In this document: piece by piece, positions 9,437 through 22,193 of the stretch
Layout of the letters: each line of letters opens with the position of its first letter
Position numbering within the stretch: the stretch's first letter is position 1
Translations under genes and position numbers: made by a program
Assembly (NCBI GenBank): GCA_027257055.1
Contig: JAPVLO010000182.1
Span: forward strand, 7,874,001 to 7,938,000
Reading direction: 5' to 3'
Source of the DNA: Cephalopachus bancanus
Lineage: Eukaryota; Chordata; Mammalia; Primates; Tarsiidae
Length of the DNA stretch: 64,000 nt
The notes under the pieces: generated by a model
The model's input: only the letters and a program-made list of their open reading frames with translations
Database searches by the model: none
What the model was told of the DNA's origin: nothing

Positions 9437-10123
9437 GTTGAAAGGGACCTGAGAAGTCTTTTAAGCAGACTCAGAGCAGAACGGCTCTCCTAATCCAGGA
9501 GTTAGGAGAAATCATAAATGTTTGTCTTAAACCACTTAATTTGGGTATGATTTGTTGCCCAACAAAATGTAATGCAAAGGTGATGGGCATCCCTCACTCT
9601 TGCCTCCCTGGCAGCCATTTTTAAAAAAAGGCTTAGAGCACCCAAATTCTCCTCAGCCATTTTCAGTCCCCGCGATTGCAGGAAGCAGAGTCCACTCCAG
9701 TTCAGAGGTGGATCTGTGAAACAGGCCCAGCCAATCAGAGCATTGCTCCTGTGGCGGACACCATTGATTGGCTAACTCAACTCCCATCCCCAAGCCCGCC
9801 TTCCCAAACCACAACCTGGAGAGACCTTTGGAAGAGCAAAGTAGTTTTCCCAGCCTCCCTTGTGGGAGTGGCTTTGTGAGCCAGAACGGCCAGTAGGTTG
9901 TAAACAGAAGTCGACCAAGTTCCTCTGGGAAAACATTTACTTTTCTTATAAAGGAGCATCTGGTGCTAGTGCCTTCCCTTCTTTTCATACTGCCTTGAAC
10001 TTGGTGGTGACTTTTAGAGCTGCAGCGGCTATTTTGTAACCATGAGGCAAAGGCCAAGAGGATTTTCAAGATGTCGGCCAATTCTTGAACTTCCAGACTT
10101 CTTGTTATACAAAAACAAACAAA
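9437..10123. other. Unassigned, probably old interspersed repeat
   Basis: Contains taaaccacttaatttgggta near the start and accatgaggcaaaggccaag near the end, words reminiscent of old LTR or DNA-transposon families. I cannot name the family. Confidence 0.35.
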
Positions 10124-10427
10124 ACTCTTTTTTTTTTTTTTTTTTTTAGTCGAAGTCTCACTCTGTTGCCCAGGCTGGAGTGCAGTGGCACGCTCAGGGC
10201 CATCCCAGTGTCGACCTGCTGGGCTCAGGCGATCCTTCTACCCCAGCCTTGCAAGTAGCTGGAACTACAGGTGCATGCTACCACGCTCAGCTAATTTTTT
10301 GATATGTTGTAGAGACGAGGTCTCACCAAGTTGACCAGACTGGTCTCGAACCTCTGGGGTCAGGCAGTCCTCTCACCTCAGCCTCCCAAAGTGCCAGGAT
10401 TACAGGCTTGAGCCACCGCGCCCAGCC
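10124..10427 (-). mobile_element. Alu, full length
   Basis: Long T-run tail on the left; the head ends gcgcccagcc. Confidence 0.93.
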
Positions 10428-11141
10428 AAAAAACCTCTATTTTTGAGACTGATGATGAGGGGAAAAAAATCTCTCTCTTTAGACACTTCTTATCTTTGTG
10501 TTGGTAGTTAAGTTGCCTGATTTTTACAGTTGAAGGCATCTCCAACAGAACATATTGCTAGCTAAAATAATTATCAAATCTGTAAAGAAAATAAAAGGAA
10601 GAAAATGAGCTTTCCTGCCTTTCACACGGGCCAGGAGCTTCTTCGCTACCGTCCCCGGGTGGCAGATGTCCCCGACTGGAGCCTCCCCCCCGCCTCGGGG
10701 ACAACCGATCCAGGCCTGCTGAGGTGTCTGTGGCACCCAGGCCATGTCGGAGGTCCTGGACTGTGAGCATGTGGAAGGTAGTGGCCTAGCCCCCGCCACA
10801 TTCCCAAAGGAGCTCAGGATAAAACAGGGAGGTTTGCTGAAGTGGATTTGGGCTATGGATCGCCGGCTGTATGCGGGGTCTTTGTTCATATGAGCGAAAA
10901 GTCTGTACTGTTTGAGTCTCGTGCTGCCCTGCCCCGGTGTAAAAATAACTCGATGTAGAGGCTCTCAGTACAGAACTTGGCGGAAATGGAATGAATGTCA
11001 CCAACTTGCAGGTGGAAACTGGACGTCTGAAGCCTACACTGCTGCTGGCTGAACACCACCTGTGAGCACAACAGTGACTTCAGGATATCCCTGATGAGGA
11101 TATTGAAACTACGACCTTCACAAGAGTTGCCTGGATTATTT
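10428..11141. other. Unique intergenic sequence
   Basis: GC-moderate sequence with short frames only; nothing recognised. Confidence 0.45.
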
Positions 11142-11154
11142 AAAGTTCCCAGGA

Positions 11155-11439
11155 AGCCGGGCGTGGTAACTCAAGCCTATAATCCCAGCACTTTGGGAGG
11201 CCAAGGGGAGAGGATTGGCTGAGCCCATGGGTTGGAGACCAGCTTGAACAACTTGGCAAGATTTCATTTCTATAATAAATTTTAAAAATTAGCCTGGCAT
11301 GGTAGCTCACGCCTATAGTTCCAGCTACTTGGAAGACTGAGGCAGAAAGATTGCCTGAGCCCAACAGGTTGAGGCTGCGGTGGCCATGGGAGTGCCACAT
11401 GGGTGAGATGTCAACTGAAAAAAATAATAAAAATAAAAT
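11155..11439 (+). mobile_element. Alu, full length
   Basis: Target duplication aaagttcccagga at 11142 and 11440. Confidence 0.95.
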
Positions 11440-11628
11440 AAAGTTCCCAGGAGTCTGAGGAGTATTGAAACAATTGCCTTTGTATAGTCCATAAATATAC
11501 TTTTAAAACTGTGAGGATACAAATAATTATTTTAATGTGTTTGGAGAAAAAAAAAGGAAAAAGAAATCACTACGGATTACACTTAATTTTTATATTCTTC
11601 TTTGTAACTTTCAGTATTTTCAAAAATA

Positions 11629-11833
11629 CTTTTTTTTTTTTAGTTGGAGTCTCACTCTGTCGCCCATGCTGGAGTGCAGAGCAGGCATGAGCGCGCCCCT
11701 AATTTTTTATTTATTGTAGGAACAAGTTCTCACCAAGTTTCCTGGGCTGGTCTCAAACCTTCAGGCTCAGGCAATCCACTTGCCTCGGCCTCCCAAAGTG
11801 GTGGGATTATAGGCTGAACCACTGAGCCCGGCT
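11629..11833 (-). mobile_element. Alu with most of the right monomer deleted
   Basis: tctgtcgcccatgctggagtg runs straight into the linker cctaattttttatttattg. Confidence 0.88.
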
Positions 11834-12041
11834 TCAAACTATCTTTTTATAAACATGTATTTAGTTGGTAATCAGGGAAAACAATGAGGAGTGAAACAAT
11901 TTGATAGCAATAAACCAAACTTTCAAGACCCAAAGGACAGAAGCAGGACAACCCACGGTCAGGAGAAAGACCAGGTGTGGCCTTTTGATGTTCAATTTCC
12001 TTGTTTATAACGCGGAGACATTATTTCTTAAGTATCTACTT

Positions 12042-12336
12042 CTTTTTTTTTTTTTTTTTTTTTGAGTTGGAGTCTCACTCTGTCACCCAGGCTGGAGGGC
12101 AGTGGCACGCTCCCGGCCACCGCAGCCTCAACCTCCTGGGCTCAGGTGATCAGTCTTCCAAGTAGCTGGAACTACAGGCACGCGCCACCATGCCCGGCTA
12201 ATTTTTTTGATTAATTGTAGAGATGAGGTCTCGCCAAGTTGCCTAGGTTGGTCTTGAACCTGCGGGTTCAGGCAGTTCTCTCACCTCAGCTTCCCAAAGT
12301 GCTGGGATTATAAGCGTGAACCACCGTGCCCGGCCT
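12042..12336 (-). mobile_element. Alu, full length
   Basis: Complete dimer, 23-base T-run tail. Confidence 0.94.
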
Positions 12337-12618
12337 AGCATCTACTTCTTGTGGATCGAGCTAGACTTCAATAAGACAGTATTCATAAATGTTCCTTGTG
12401 CTAAATAAAGATTCGTTTTTTGCGCTTGTTAATAAAGTAGTAGGAGTTCAGATGTAAGTGGCAGGGGGTGAGTGGGTGCAGGAAAGGAAGCTTGGGGGTG
12501 GGCCCTTCCTCTGTTCCCAGCGTCCATCGTACTCCACCTTGTGTGGTCTCTGTCGCCCTTGTGTGGCTGCAGCCCACCCCAGACCATTTCGTCTGCCTCT
12601 TTGAAAAGGGAAATTCCA

Positions 12619-12898
12619 GCTGGGCGTGGTGGTTCACGCCTGTAATTTCAGCACTTTGGAAAGCAGAGGTGGAGGATTGCCTGAGCCCAGGAGTTCAAGA
12701 CCAGCCTAGAAAACTTGGCGAGCCCTTGTCTCTGCAATAAATCAAAAAATGAACCGGGTGGGGTGGCACGCACCTGTGGTTCCAGCTACTTGGAAGGCGG
12801 AGGTGGAAGGATCGCCTGAGCCCAGCAGGTCGAGGCTGTGATGGCCGTGAGCGTGCCACTGCACTCCAGCTTGGGTAACAGTGAGACTCCAACTCAAA
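12619..12898 (+). mobile_element. Alu, full length
   Basis: Complete dimer whose tail has become the GA/GAAA microsatellite. Confidence 0.93.
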
Positions 12899-13056
<158 letters not shown>

Positions 13057-13059
13057 AAG

Positions 13060-13789
13060 GAAAAAGAAATGGAAAATCCCTGCCAGCTCTTTGTTTCGCT
13101 TCTTCTCCTCTGGGGTCCATCCTTAGTCCTTTTCATCTTCACAGGCATGTGTGTCCTTGAGTTCTTTGACCAAATTCAAGGAGCTCCTCCCTTTCCCCTG
13201 CTGTCCCTGCAGCATCTTCCAGGCCCTCTGCAGCTCTGCGCCTGCCGGGCACTCCTCTCCCTCCTCTCCCTCTCCAGAGGCTCATTAGCATCCACAGATA
13301 TGTTCTTCGGGGTCACATCTTCAACGTGAAAAAATGTGACCGGCTGGTGAGATTTCTGGTCTGAAGCTTCTCCTTTGAAGTCTTGTAACAAGTCCCCAGG
13401 GACCGATGGAGGCCCCGAGAGCTGTTGCTCCTGCAAGGGGCAGGGTGTGGTGCCCCCACCATTCCCAGACAAGCCCCGAGAAAGCCTCCCTGAGGTTTCC
13501 TCCCACGTGTGTCTGGAGGCCTCTATCCGCAGGCTGGAGAAGGCAGACTGAGCGCACAGCCCACAGATACTCAGAGTTCCACCCCCACACAGCCACCTGC
13601 ACACCCCCCCGCCGCCCACGCGTGTCCCCTGCCCCTCACACGCACGCAGAGGCCTGTGCTCACTCTCAGCCCACAAGCCAGGGAAACATGGCCGTGGTCG
13701 CTATCCACTGCCCTCCAGCTGCATGTGATGGTGTTACATACATTGCTCTCCAATCATTCTTCTAATCCTGTAGAGTGGGAGTTAATGGC
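13060..13789. other. Unique intergenic sequence, moderately GC-rich
   Basis: Open frames of 119-166 codons overlap on both strands without recognisable domains. No splice-supported gene model. Confidence 0.45.
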
Positions 13790-14060
13790 CATTTTTTTTT
13801 GGTCAGAGTCTCACTCTGTCACCCAGACTGGAGTGCAGTGGCCGCTCCCGGCCACCGCAGCCTTGACCTGCTGGGCTCAGGCGATCCTTCCGCCTCAGCC
13901 TTCCAAGTAGCTGGAACTATAGGCGCGCACTACCACGCCCGGGTGAGGTGAGGTCTCGCCAAGTTGCCCAGGCGGGTCTCGAACCCGCGGGCTCAGGCAA
14001 TCCACTCACCTTGGCCTCCCAAAGTGCTGGGATTACAGGCTGAATCCCCAAGCCCGACCT
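13790..14060 (-). mobile_element. Alu with linker deletion
   Basis: Right and left monomers joined at acgcccgggtgaggtgaggtc, so the A-rich linker is lost. Confidence 0.9.
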
Positions 14061-14061
14061 C

Positions 14062-14370
14062 TTTTTTTTTTTTTTTTTTTGAGTCGGAGTCTCACTCTGT
14101 CACCCAGACCAGAGTACAGTGGCCGATCCTGGCCACCGCAGCCTTGACCTGCTGGGGTCCGGTGACCCTTCTGCCTCAGCCTTCCATGTAGCTTGAACTA
14201 CAGGCGCACGCTATCACGTTCGCCTAATTTGTTTTTTTTAATTTATGGTAGCGATGAGGTCTCACTAAGTTGCCCAGGCGGGTCTCGAACCTGTGGGCTA
14301 GACAATCCACTCACCTCAGCCTCCCAAGGCGCGGGATTACAGGCTGAGCCGCTGAGCCACCGAGCCCAGC
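14062..14370 (-). mobile_element. Alu, full length, tandem with the previous one
   Basis: Inserted at the head of the Alu at 13790-14060; same orientation. Confidence 0.93.
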
Positions 14371-14528
14371 TGGAAATTGTTTCAATCAATACGGAGTTGA
14401 GCCGCCTCCTTCAGTGTCACACCCAGTCGGGAGCAGCCCCTGTGGCATCCACAGAGCAGGACTCTTAAACCACAGAAGAGACACAGCTTCTGCCAGCTGG
14501 CTGTAGTTGGATTAAATTTGTCCAGGTA

Positions 14529-14812
<284 letters not shown>

Positions 14813-14814
14813 TT

Positions 14815-15164
14815 AGCCTGGCACAATGGCTCATGCCTGTAATCCTGGCACAGGATTGCCTGAGCCCAGGGGTTTGGCAGTCCTCCTCTACTTTGGGAAG
14901 CAGAGGTTTGGAACTGTGGTGACTTTACCTCTCCCCAGAGCTGCCCTCAAATTCTAGGTAACTTGGCGAGACCTCGTCTCCACAATAAATCCAAAAATTA
15001 GACAGGCGTGGTGGCGAGTGCTTTTGTGGTTCCAGCTACTTGGAAGCCTGAAGAGGAAGGATTGCCTGAGCCCAGCAGGTCGAGGCTGTGGTAGCCGTGA
15101 GCACGCCATTACACTCCAGCCCGAGCAACAGTGAGACCTTGACTCAAAAATTCAAAGAAAAAAA
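14815..15164 (+). mobile_element. Alu with about 80 bases of foreign sequence in the left monomer
   Basis: Alu sequence stops after gcctgagcccaggggttt and resumes at taacttggcgagacctcg; the insert at about 14877-14957 is not Alu. Confidence 0.8.
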
Positions 15165-15281
15165 ACCCTGTGGTCAATGTAATATCAACTTTGTTTAGGC
15201 TTTCACCCTAAAATTCTACCTAGTTGTTTTCAAATTGATCTACAGATCAAACACAGCCCCGAAGTCCTAGCAGGATGGTTT

Positions 15282-15533
15282 TTTGTTTTGTTTTCTGCTG
15301 TTTTAGAGATAACAAAACCTGTTGCTCAGGTTAGAGGGCCGTGGCATGATCATAGCTCACTTAGCCTCAAACTCCTGGGCTCAAGCTATCCTCCCGCTTC
15401 AGTCTCCCAAACAGCCAGAACTACAGGAGTGTGCCATCAAGCCCAGCTAATTTTCTAAATTTTTGTCAAGGTGGGATCTTGCTACGTTGCCTAGTCTGGT
15501 CTCGAACCCCTGGTCTCAAGCGATCCCTTCCAG
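15282..15533 (-). mobile_element. Old Alu (AluJ-like)
   Basis: Ancestral features (catagctcactt, caaactcctgggctcaagc), head truncated. The flanks share agcaggat. Confidence 0.85.
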
Positions 15534-16031
15534 CAGGATTTTGTAGAATTGACAAGCTAAATCACAAGATTTGTAGAGAAATCCAGAGGACCTGGAATAA
15601 CTAAAACAACTTAGAGGAAGAAGAACTTAGTTGGAGACTACAAGCCAAGGCAACCATGACAGCCTGGTGCAGGCATCCAGTGGGACTGGGAACAGAACGT
15701 GAGCCATCATGGAGACAAAAGAGGGCCCAGCCAGCAGACGCCGCAGCCTGGGACCGGATTTTGTTCCTTTTCCCCAGTAGCTCTGGCCGCTGGGCTTCCA
15801 AGCAGGGGTAAGTCAGATGACACCTAGGTTGTCCCACAGAGCTGAGAGGCCACGCTCTGAGTGGGACCATGGGCTGTGAGGGCACGGCTGCCGTCTACAC
15901 GAGCGTGGAGAGGTCATGGCTTTCACAGACGGGACTGCTTGAGAACTACTCTGGGTGGTCCCAAGCAGCGGAAGAGTCCACGTCTCGAGCTGGCAGAGAG
16001 AGGTGGAAGATGGGAAAGGAAGCAGGAGGGA

Positions 16032-16076
<45 letters not shown>

Positions 16077-16324
16077 CCCGTCTCAGCTCGAGGTCCAAGG
16101 AGGGCGTAGACCGATCCTTGCTCAGACCAGCAAGGATCAGCCATTTCCCTCTCCCTCACCCACTGCTTCTGGCCACAACATCCAGCTGCCCTCCCAGGGG
16201 CCTCCCCAGGGCTGCCTCACTGGAACCTCCCCCAGCCCTTCCCCAGCAAAGCACGACCTTCCCTCCCAAAAGCTTGGAGAGTGGCTCTGGGGAGTGGAGG
16301 AGTCAGCCCTGTCCCAAACCTCTG
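15534..16324. other. Unique intergenic sequence with a CA repeat
   Basis: Apart from the (AC)n tract nothing is recognised; frames here run through the AC tract. Confidence 0.45.
16033..16074 (+). repeat. (AC)n microsatellite
   Basis: About 21 uninterrupted AC units followed by a C run, in otherwise unique intergenic sequence. Confidence 0.98.
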
Positions 16325-16560
16325 CTTCTCATCATGTGACTTGGGCGAGTCCCTTCATCTCCCAGTTGCCCAGGCTGGTCTCAAACCCAGGGCTCAGGTG
16401 CCTCTCCCTCTGGCCAGCGGGGATGCTAGAGGTCCCGCCTCCCAGGGTTAGGGCTGTGGTGGGCATTAAATCACGACTCCAAGCAAATATGCGCAGAGCG
16501 GTGCCTGGCATATGTAGGCACCCGGCAAGGGTCGCCAGTGTTATTATTTCATCTGTTTTA
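16325..16560 (+). repeat. MIR SINE, degraded
   Basis: Contains gtgacttgggcgagtcccttc and, after diverged sequence, the MIR 3' signature gcggtgcctggcatatgtag with ttattattt. Confidence 0.55.
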
Positions 16561-16693
16561 TTCCCCATTCTGGGCACTGCGGAGACAGTTGTTTCTCTCT
16601 AAGAGCCCAGGAGCCCACTAGGAAGGATCAAGAGAAGAGACAGGAGAGAGGTCGCCTGGGCCACAGCACTCACCACCCCATCTTTTTTTGTTT

Positions 16694-16857
16694 TCTTTTT
16701 TTTTTTTTGAGTTGGAGTCTCACTCTGTTGCCCAGACTGGAGTGCGGTGGCCGCTCCCGGCCACCGCGGCCTCGACCTGCTGGGCTCCGGCGATCCTACT
16801 ACCTCCGCCTTCCAAGGAGCTGGAACTACAGGCGCATGCTACCACGCCCGGCTAATA
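16694..16857 (-). mobile_element. Alu right monomer only
   Basis: Ends at the linker ccacgcccggctaataatc; no left monomer follows. Confidence 0.88.
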
Positions 16858-17050
16858 ATCTGTTCTTTCTTTCTCGCACCACCCGCTGTCCCGGCCACTT
16901 CCATCCAGGGGTGTCTTTCCCCTATGAGTTACGGAATTAGGCCTGGAGGTGGGAAAGGGGAGGAGGAGGAGGGATAGTGAGAGATGGAACGAGGCAAGAG
17001 GAAGAATGGAGGTTTCTTTTGCTTTTCGTCAGGCTTTCAGAAATGGGTCT

Positions 17051-17330
17051 GCCGGGCTCGGTGGCTCAGCCTGTAATCCCACGCCTTTGGGAGGCTGAGG
17101 TGAGTGGATGGCCTGAGCCCGCGGGTTCGAGACCCGCCTGGGCAGCGAGACCTCATCTCCACAATAAATCAAAAAATCAGCCAGGCGTGGGCGCGTGCCT
17201 GTAGTTCCGGCTACTTGGAAGGCTGAGGCGGAAGGATCGCCGGAGCCCAGCAGGTGAGGCTGTGGTGGCTGAAGCGGCCACCGCACTCCAGTCTGGGCGA
17301 CAGAGTGAGACTCCAACTCAAAAAAAAAAA
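17051..17330 (+). mobile_element. Young Alu, short-left-monomer type
   Basis: Perfect duplication agaaatgggtct at 17039 and 17331; carries the cctgggcagcgagacc deletion. Confidence 0.96.
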
Positions 17331-17405
17331 AGAAATGGGTCTGGATCCGTCGTAGTCCTGCACTGTGGCAAGAAGAAATGTTGTGTTGCAATCATTGTAT
17401 ACTGG

Positions 17406-17690
17406 GGCTGGGCACAGTGGCTCACAGGTAATCCCAGCACTTTGGGAGGCTGAGGTGAGAGAATTGCTTGAGGCCAGCAGTTCGAGACCAGTCTGGGAAA
17501 CATAGCAAAACCTCATCTCTACAAAAAGTCAGAAAATTAGCCAAGGGTGGTAGTGCACTCCTGTAGTCTCAGCTACTCAGGAGGCTGAGGCAGAAGGAGG
17601 GCTTGAACCCAGGAGTTCGAGGCTGCCATGAGCCACGATCGTACCACTGAACTCCAGCCTGGGCCACAGAGTGAGACCCTGAAAAAAAGA
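17406..17690 (+). mobile_element. Alu, older
   Basis: Flanks share atcattgt(a)tattggg-like sequence at about 17392 and 17692. Confidence 0.9.
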
Positions 17691-18015
17691 AATCATTGTG
17701 TATTGGGTAGGGTCCTTGTCTCCAGGGTCACACGGCCAGATGCTAGACTGGGTCCGTGCCATGCTGAAGTCCAAGCTCTTCCTGCCTCCACACCTGGGAA
17801 GAGACTCGGAGCGTCCACCCCCACCCAGTGCCTGCAGGAGGCTGTGTGTCCTGCGCCATCCTCTCCCAGTGGGCTCCTGGGCCCTCCTCGCATTCCCCCA
17901 CCCTCTGTCCCCAGCCCCCAGCAGCTGACAACTCTCCCGCGTGGCTAAAGCTCACTCCACTCCTCTCCAGTTCTCACTTCTGCCAACATCTCTGCACCAG
18001 TTTTCTGACCTTAAG

Positions 18016-18238
18016 ACACCACAGCCTCGACCTGCTGGGCTCCGTGATCCTTCCGCCTCAGCCTTCCAAGCAGCTGGAACTACAGGCACGCGCTGCCACA
18101 CCCGGCTGATTTTTGATTTATTGCAGAGATGAGGTCTCGCCAAGTGGCCCAGGCGGGTCTCGAACCCGCGGGCTCAGGCCATCCACTCACCTCAGCCTCC
18201 CAAAGGCGCGGGATTCCAGGCCAAGCCACCGAGCCGGC
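18016..18238 (-). mobile_element. Alu, 3' truncated
   Basis: Begins inside the right monomer (cacagcctcgacctgctggg) with no A-tail; complete left monomer. Confidence 0.88.
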
Positions 18239-18568
18239 TAAGGATTCAGTTTTTAACAAGCAAATTACAACGTTCACTGAGCACATGTCTTTGGTAAACG
18301 TCACAGTGGAGTCCGTGCCCCTCTGGTGCCTACCCTCCATGAATAGGCCTGTGTTGATGGGAGGAGGGAGAAGGTCTGGGGTGGGCTGGGGCTTCCCATT
18401 CGTGTGAGAAGTGGGCTGGGGGGGCACAGGCATTTGGAGAGCCCTCATGGACAGTTCCGTTACCCAGAATTCCCAACACGGCCACCTTCCAGAGGCTGAG
18501 CCGACGTGATGTTTTCTCCATCCTTCTGCTGGGGCTCACTTTCTCCTTGCCTGTCTCTCTCTCTCTCT

Positions 18569-18863
<295 letters not shown>

Positions 18864-18925
18864 CTACCTCTCTTCTTTCTGTGTCAGAGTATGATGATGT
18901 TCTCTCTCCCTCTCTTTCTCTCTCT

Positions 18926-18975
<50 letters not shown>
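18926..18975 (+). repeat. (AC)n microsatellite
   Basis: About 25 AC units, preceded by a CT-rich tract (tctctctccctctctttctc). Confidence 0.98.
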
Positions 18976-18977
<2 letters not shown>

Positions 18978-19609
18978 CCCCACCTCTAGGCAGGACTATC
19001 ACATAGAAGCTCAGAGCAGGGCAGGGAGTGGGAGAGCTGAGGAATCCCAGAGACGGTTCCTATGCTCCCACCCCCCCGCCCCCCACCCCTCCACCCGTGA
19101 GTGGCCTTTGAGAGGGAAGAAAAGAGGCCGTCCTTTGGTCTCAGCAGGAGACAAACCCCAACCTCCCAGCACACGCCTGGTGACCCAGAGACCACGTCGA
19201 AACAGGCCCAATAGCTGTCAGGCCAGGGCGGTGGGGTGCAGGAGAGACAGGCGGGACCACCCTGGAAGAGCCGATCAGGAATGCCAAGGCCGGAGACTGG
19301 AGAAGGCTTGGACAGGGTCGGCCCTGCTGTGTCCGCCTCTCCGCTAACGACCCATTTGCCAGATACTGATTTTTCCTCAAAGGAAACTCAATTTTCAGAG
19401 CCTCCATCCGTGTGTTAATTTCAGAGCAATTGCGTTTCCCCTGCTTGGGGTCAGGAAGCAACCCCGCAGACAACAACCCACGCGGTGTTTGCTCTTTACT
19501 GGGACAGCACGGTCCCTCTACTCACAGCTCCAACCCTACCCTCGGCTGTCGCAGGAAAGCAGAAGAGCAAACTCTTACTTTATGCTGAGTGCCCTGCACA
19601 GACGCAGGT
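18976..19609. other. Unique intergenic sequence
   Basis: Contains a C-rich run (cccacccccccgccccccac). No gene recognised. Confidence 0.45.
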
Positions 19610-19745
19610 ATTTCTGGGAACATCGCTACAAACATACTATAATTAGCCCCACTTTGCAAAGAAGGACACTGAGATACTGTGAGGTCAAATAAGACATTCA
19701 GCCAAGAAGCAGCAGGCTCCAGGTCTCTTGGTTGGACCTCATAGA
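19610..19745 (-). repeat. MIR SINE, minus orientation
   Basis: Reads ccccactttgcaaagaagga, cactgagatactgtgaggtc and cagcaggctccaggtctc, the reverse of the MIR core. Confidence 0.6.
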
Positions 19746-20087
19746 GAAGTCATGGCAAAGCTCGTCCTGGGACCTCCTGCATGGGCTGTGATTCCAGGAG
19801 CCCATGGCAAGGGATAAGGGAGGCCAGAACTCAGGTCTGAGGCACAAGGTGACAGGGACAAGAGTGGAGGGGACCTGGGACAATCGGACCCAGAAGCATC
19901 AACTACAGAAAGGCACCAACCATGGGGCATCAGGCTTGAGGAGCCATAGGGACTATTCCCTCTGGCCATTCTCTTCCCGGACAAGGATGGCCAGTCCAGA
20001 ACAGAAGTGACCTGCCCAGCAAAGGGACAAGGTATGACTCTAGGCAATGCAGCTTTGAGAGACAGTGGGGGTCCTCTCTGACGCTTC
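19746..20087. other. Unique intergenic sequence
   Basis: Nothing recognised between the minus-strand MIR and the young Alu. Confidence 0.45.
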
Positions 20088-20095
20088 ATCTCTTT

Positions 20096-20391
20096 TATTT
20101 TATTTTATTTTATTTTGAGTTGGAGTCTCACTCTGTCGCCCAGACTGGAGTGCAGTGGCCGCTCCCGGCCACCGCAGCCTCGACCTGCTGGGCTCCGGCG
20201 ATCCTTCCACCTCAGCCTTCCCAGAAGCCGGAATTACAGGCATGCGCTACCACGCCCGGCTGATTTTTTGATTTATTGTAGAGATGAGGTCTCGCTGCCC
20301 AGGCGGGTCTCGAACCCGCGGGCTCAGGCAATCCACTCACCTCAGCCTCCCAAAGATACAGGATTATAGGCAGAGCCACCGAGTCCGGCTG
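20096..20391 (-). mobile_element. Young Alu, short-left-monomer type
   Basis: (TTTTA)n tail on the left. Target duplication atctcttt at 20088 and 20392; carries the tctcgctgcccaggcggg deletion form. Confidence 0.95.
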
Positions 20392-20399
20392 ATCTCTTT

Positions 20400-20927
20400 A
20401 CCATTGTTCTCTGCTCCCTTCCTGAGGCTTCCTCTGTTACGGAGTAGCTCTATCCACTGGGATAGTTGTCTTTTCTGCCCTCCCGTCTCCATCCTGGGCC
20501 ACTTTGTCCAGGGGGAGAATGCCAGCTGGGATCTGAGATTCCAGGCAGGCAAGGGTGTTGAGTGGAGGATAAGCTATTGCCCAGATAGACCTGCTGAGAG
20601 CCATGGTAGGCGCCAAGAAGGCCCTGGAAATTGGGGATCAGAGAGAGTCACATGCTAAATAGAATGCTTTTGGGGTTCCTTGGTCCATGGAGACTCAAGA
20701 CTCTAGGTCTGGGGTTTTCACAGGGCTCAGGTCTGCAGCTGTGCTCAAAGCCCTGTTTGACTGTGCACCAGGGTGTGAGGGTGTGGGTTGAGCCACTTAT
20801 TAGGCATTTGCGAGCAAGTTACGTATATTTACCTGAAGAATAGGATTACAGTAACCTTTTCCTCAAAGAAAATTATGTATGGACACTCACACTTTGGCAA
20901 ATCCCAAGTTTTGCTTTTGCTTTTCTT
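20400..20927. other. Unique intergenic sequence
   Basis: Short frames only, no recognised family. Confidence 0.45.
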
Positions 20928-21206
20928 AGAGTTAGAGATCCACTCTGTCGCCCAGGAGTGCAGTGACAGGGTCACGGCTACCACAGTCTCAACCTGCGGG
21001 GCTCAGACGATCCTTCCACCTCAGCCTCCCGAGTAGTTGGGACTACAGGAGCGTGCCACCACGCCCGGCTCATGTGTTGATTTACCGTAGAGACGAGATC
21101 TCATCAAGTTGCCCAGGCTGGTCTCCAACCTCTGGGCTCAGGCAATCCTCTCACCTCAGCCTCCTAAAGTGCTGGGATTACAGGCGTGAGCCACCGTGCC
21201 CGGCCT
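20928..21206 (-). mobile_element. Alu, full length
   Basis: Complete dimer with a short, degraded tail. Confidence 0.92.
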
Positions 21207-21898
21207 CAGATCACTAGTTTTGCCAATCTTCTCCCTCCCTTCTCCATGCTGTGCCTCCTCTCTCCTGTCCGGTTTTCACTGGTCTTTCAACTCTGTCTGT
21301 CCATCCTCACACACAGCTGTTGTCGAGACTGAAGAAGTCAGAGTTCTCTACAGAAATGCTTTGACAACGGCCACATGTTATGCAAATGTTAAACACGCTT
21401 CCAGACCTGTGCAGTCTTTTCCACAAAGAGTGTCAGGAAATCAAGGAGTTCTCAGGCCTTTGCTGTCCCTCCTCCCCCCCGAGTAAGAAAGCCACCATGC
21501 AAAACAAGACACTCCCAGTCCACCCAGCCTGGCTGAACACATCACTGCAAACCCAGTTTCTAAACGGATCACAGAGACTCTTGCTTCCTCCATGAAGGAT
21601 GGACTGCTATGGCAGTCACCCTCATACCAAAAATAACTAGAAAAACAGACAAATATATATGAAATAGCTATTTTCAGACACTGGGTAACAATAAGTACAG
21701 GACAGTTACAGGAAGAGTTTGACTCCATTTTTGGATGTTTGACTACCGACAACTTTCAAGCGCTGTCTCTCTCCTGTTTCCTTTTCTGATTCATCTTGGC
21801 AAGCCCATAAGAAGGGCACACGTTTTTCACCCTTAGTGCCAGCAAGAAAATTCAAAAGTTGGCCTGACCCCTACCCACATTAAAAACCAAAGTCACAG
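21207..21898. other. Unique intergenic sequence
   Basis: Nothing recognised; two unrelated frames of 96 and 103 codons on opposite strands. Confidence 0.45.
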
Positions 21899-22193
21899 CC
21901 GGGCACGGTGGCTCACGCCTGTCATGCCAGCACTTTGAGAGGAGGGCGGGGTGCGGGGGGAATTACCTGAGCTCAAGCGTTCGAGAACAGCCTGACCAAC
22001 ATGGCGAGACCTTGTCTCTACAGTAAATAAAAAATCAGCCAGGCATGGTGGCACATGCCTGTGGCTCCAGCTACTTGGAAGGCTGAGGCGGAAGGATCAC
22101 CTGAGCCCAGCTGGTCGAGGTTGCGGTGGCTGTGAGTGTGCTACTGCACTCCAGCCTGGGCAACAGAGTGAGATGCCAACTAAAAAAAAAAAA
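21899..22193 (+). mobile_element. Alu, full length
   Basis: Complete dimer with a G-rich change (gcggggtgcggggggaatt) in the left monomer. Confidence 0.93.
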
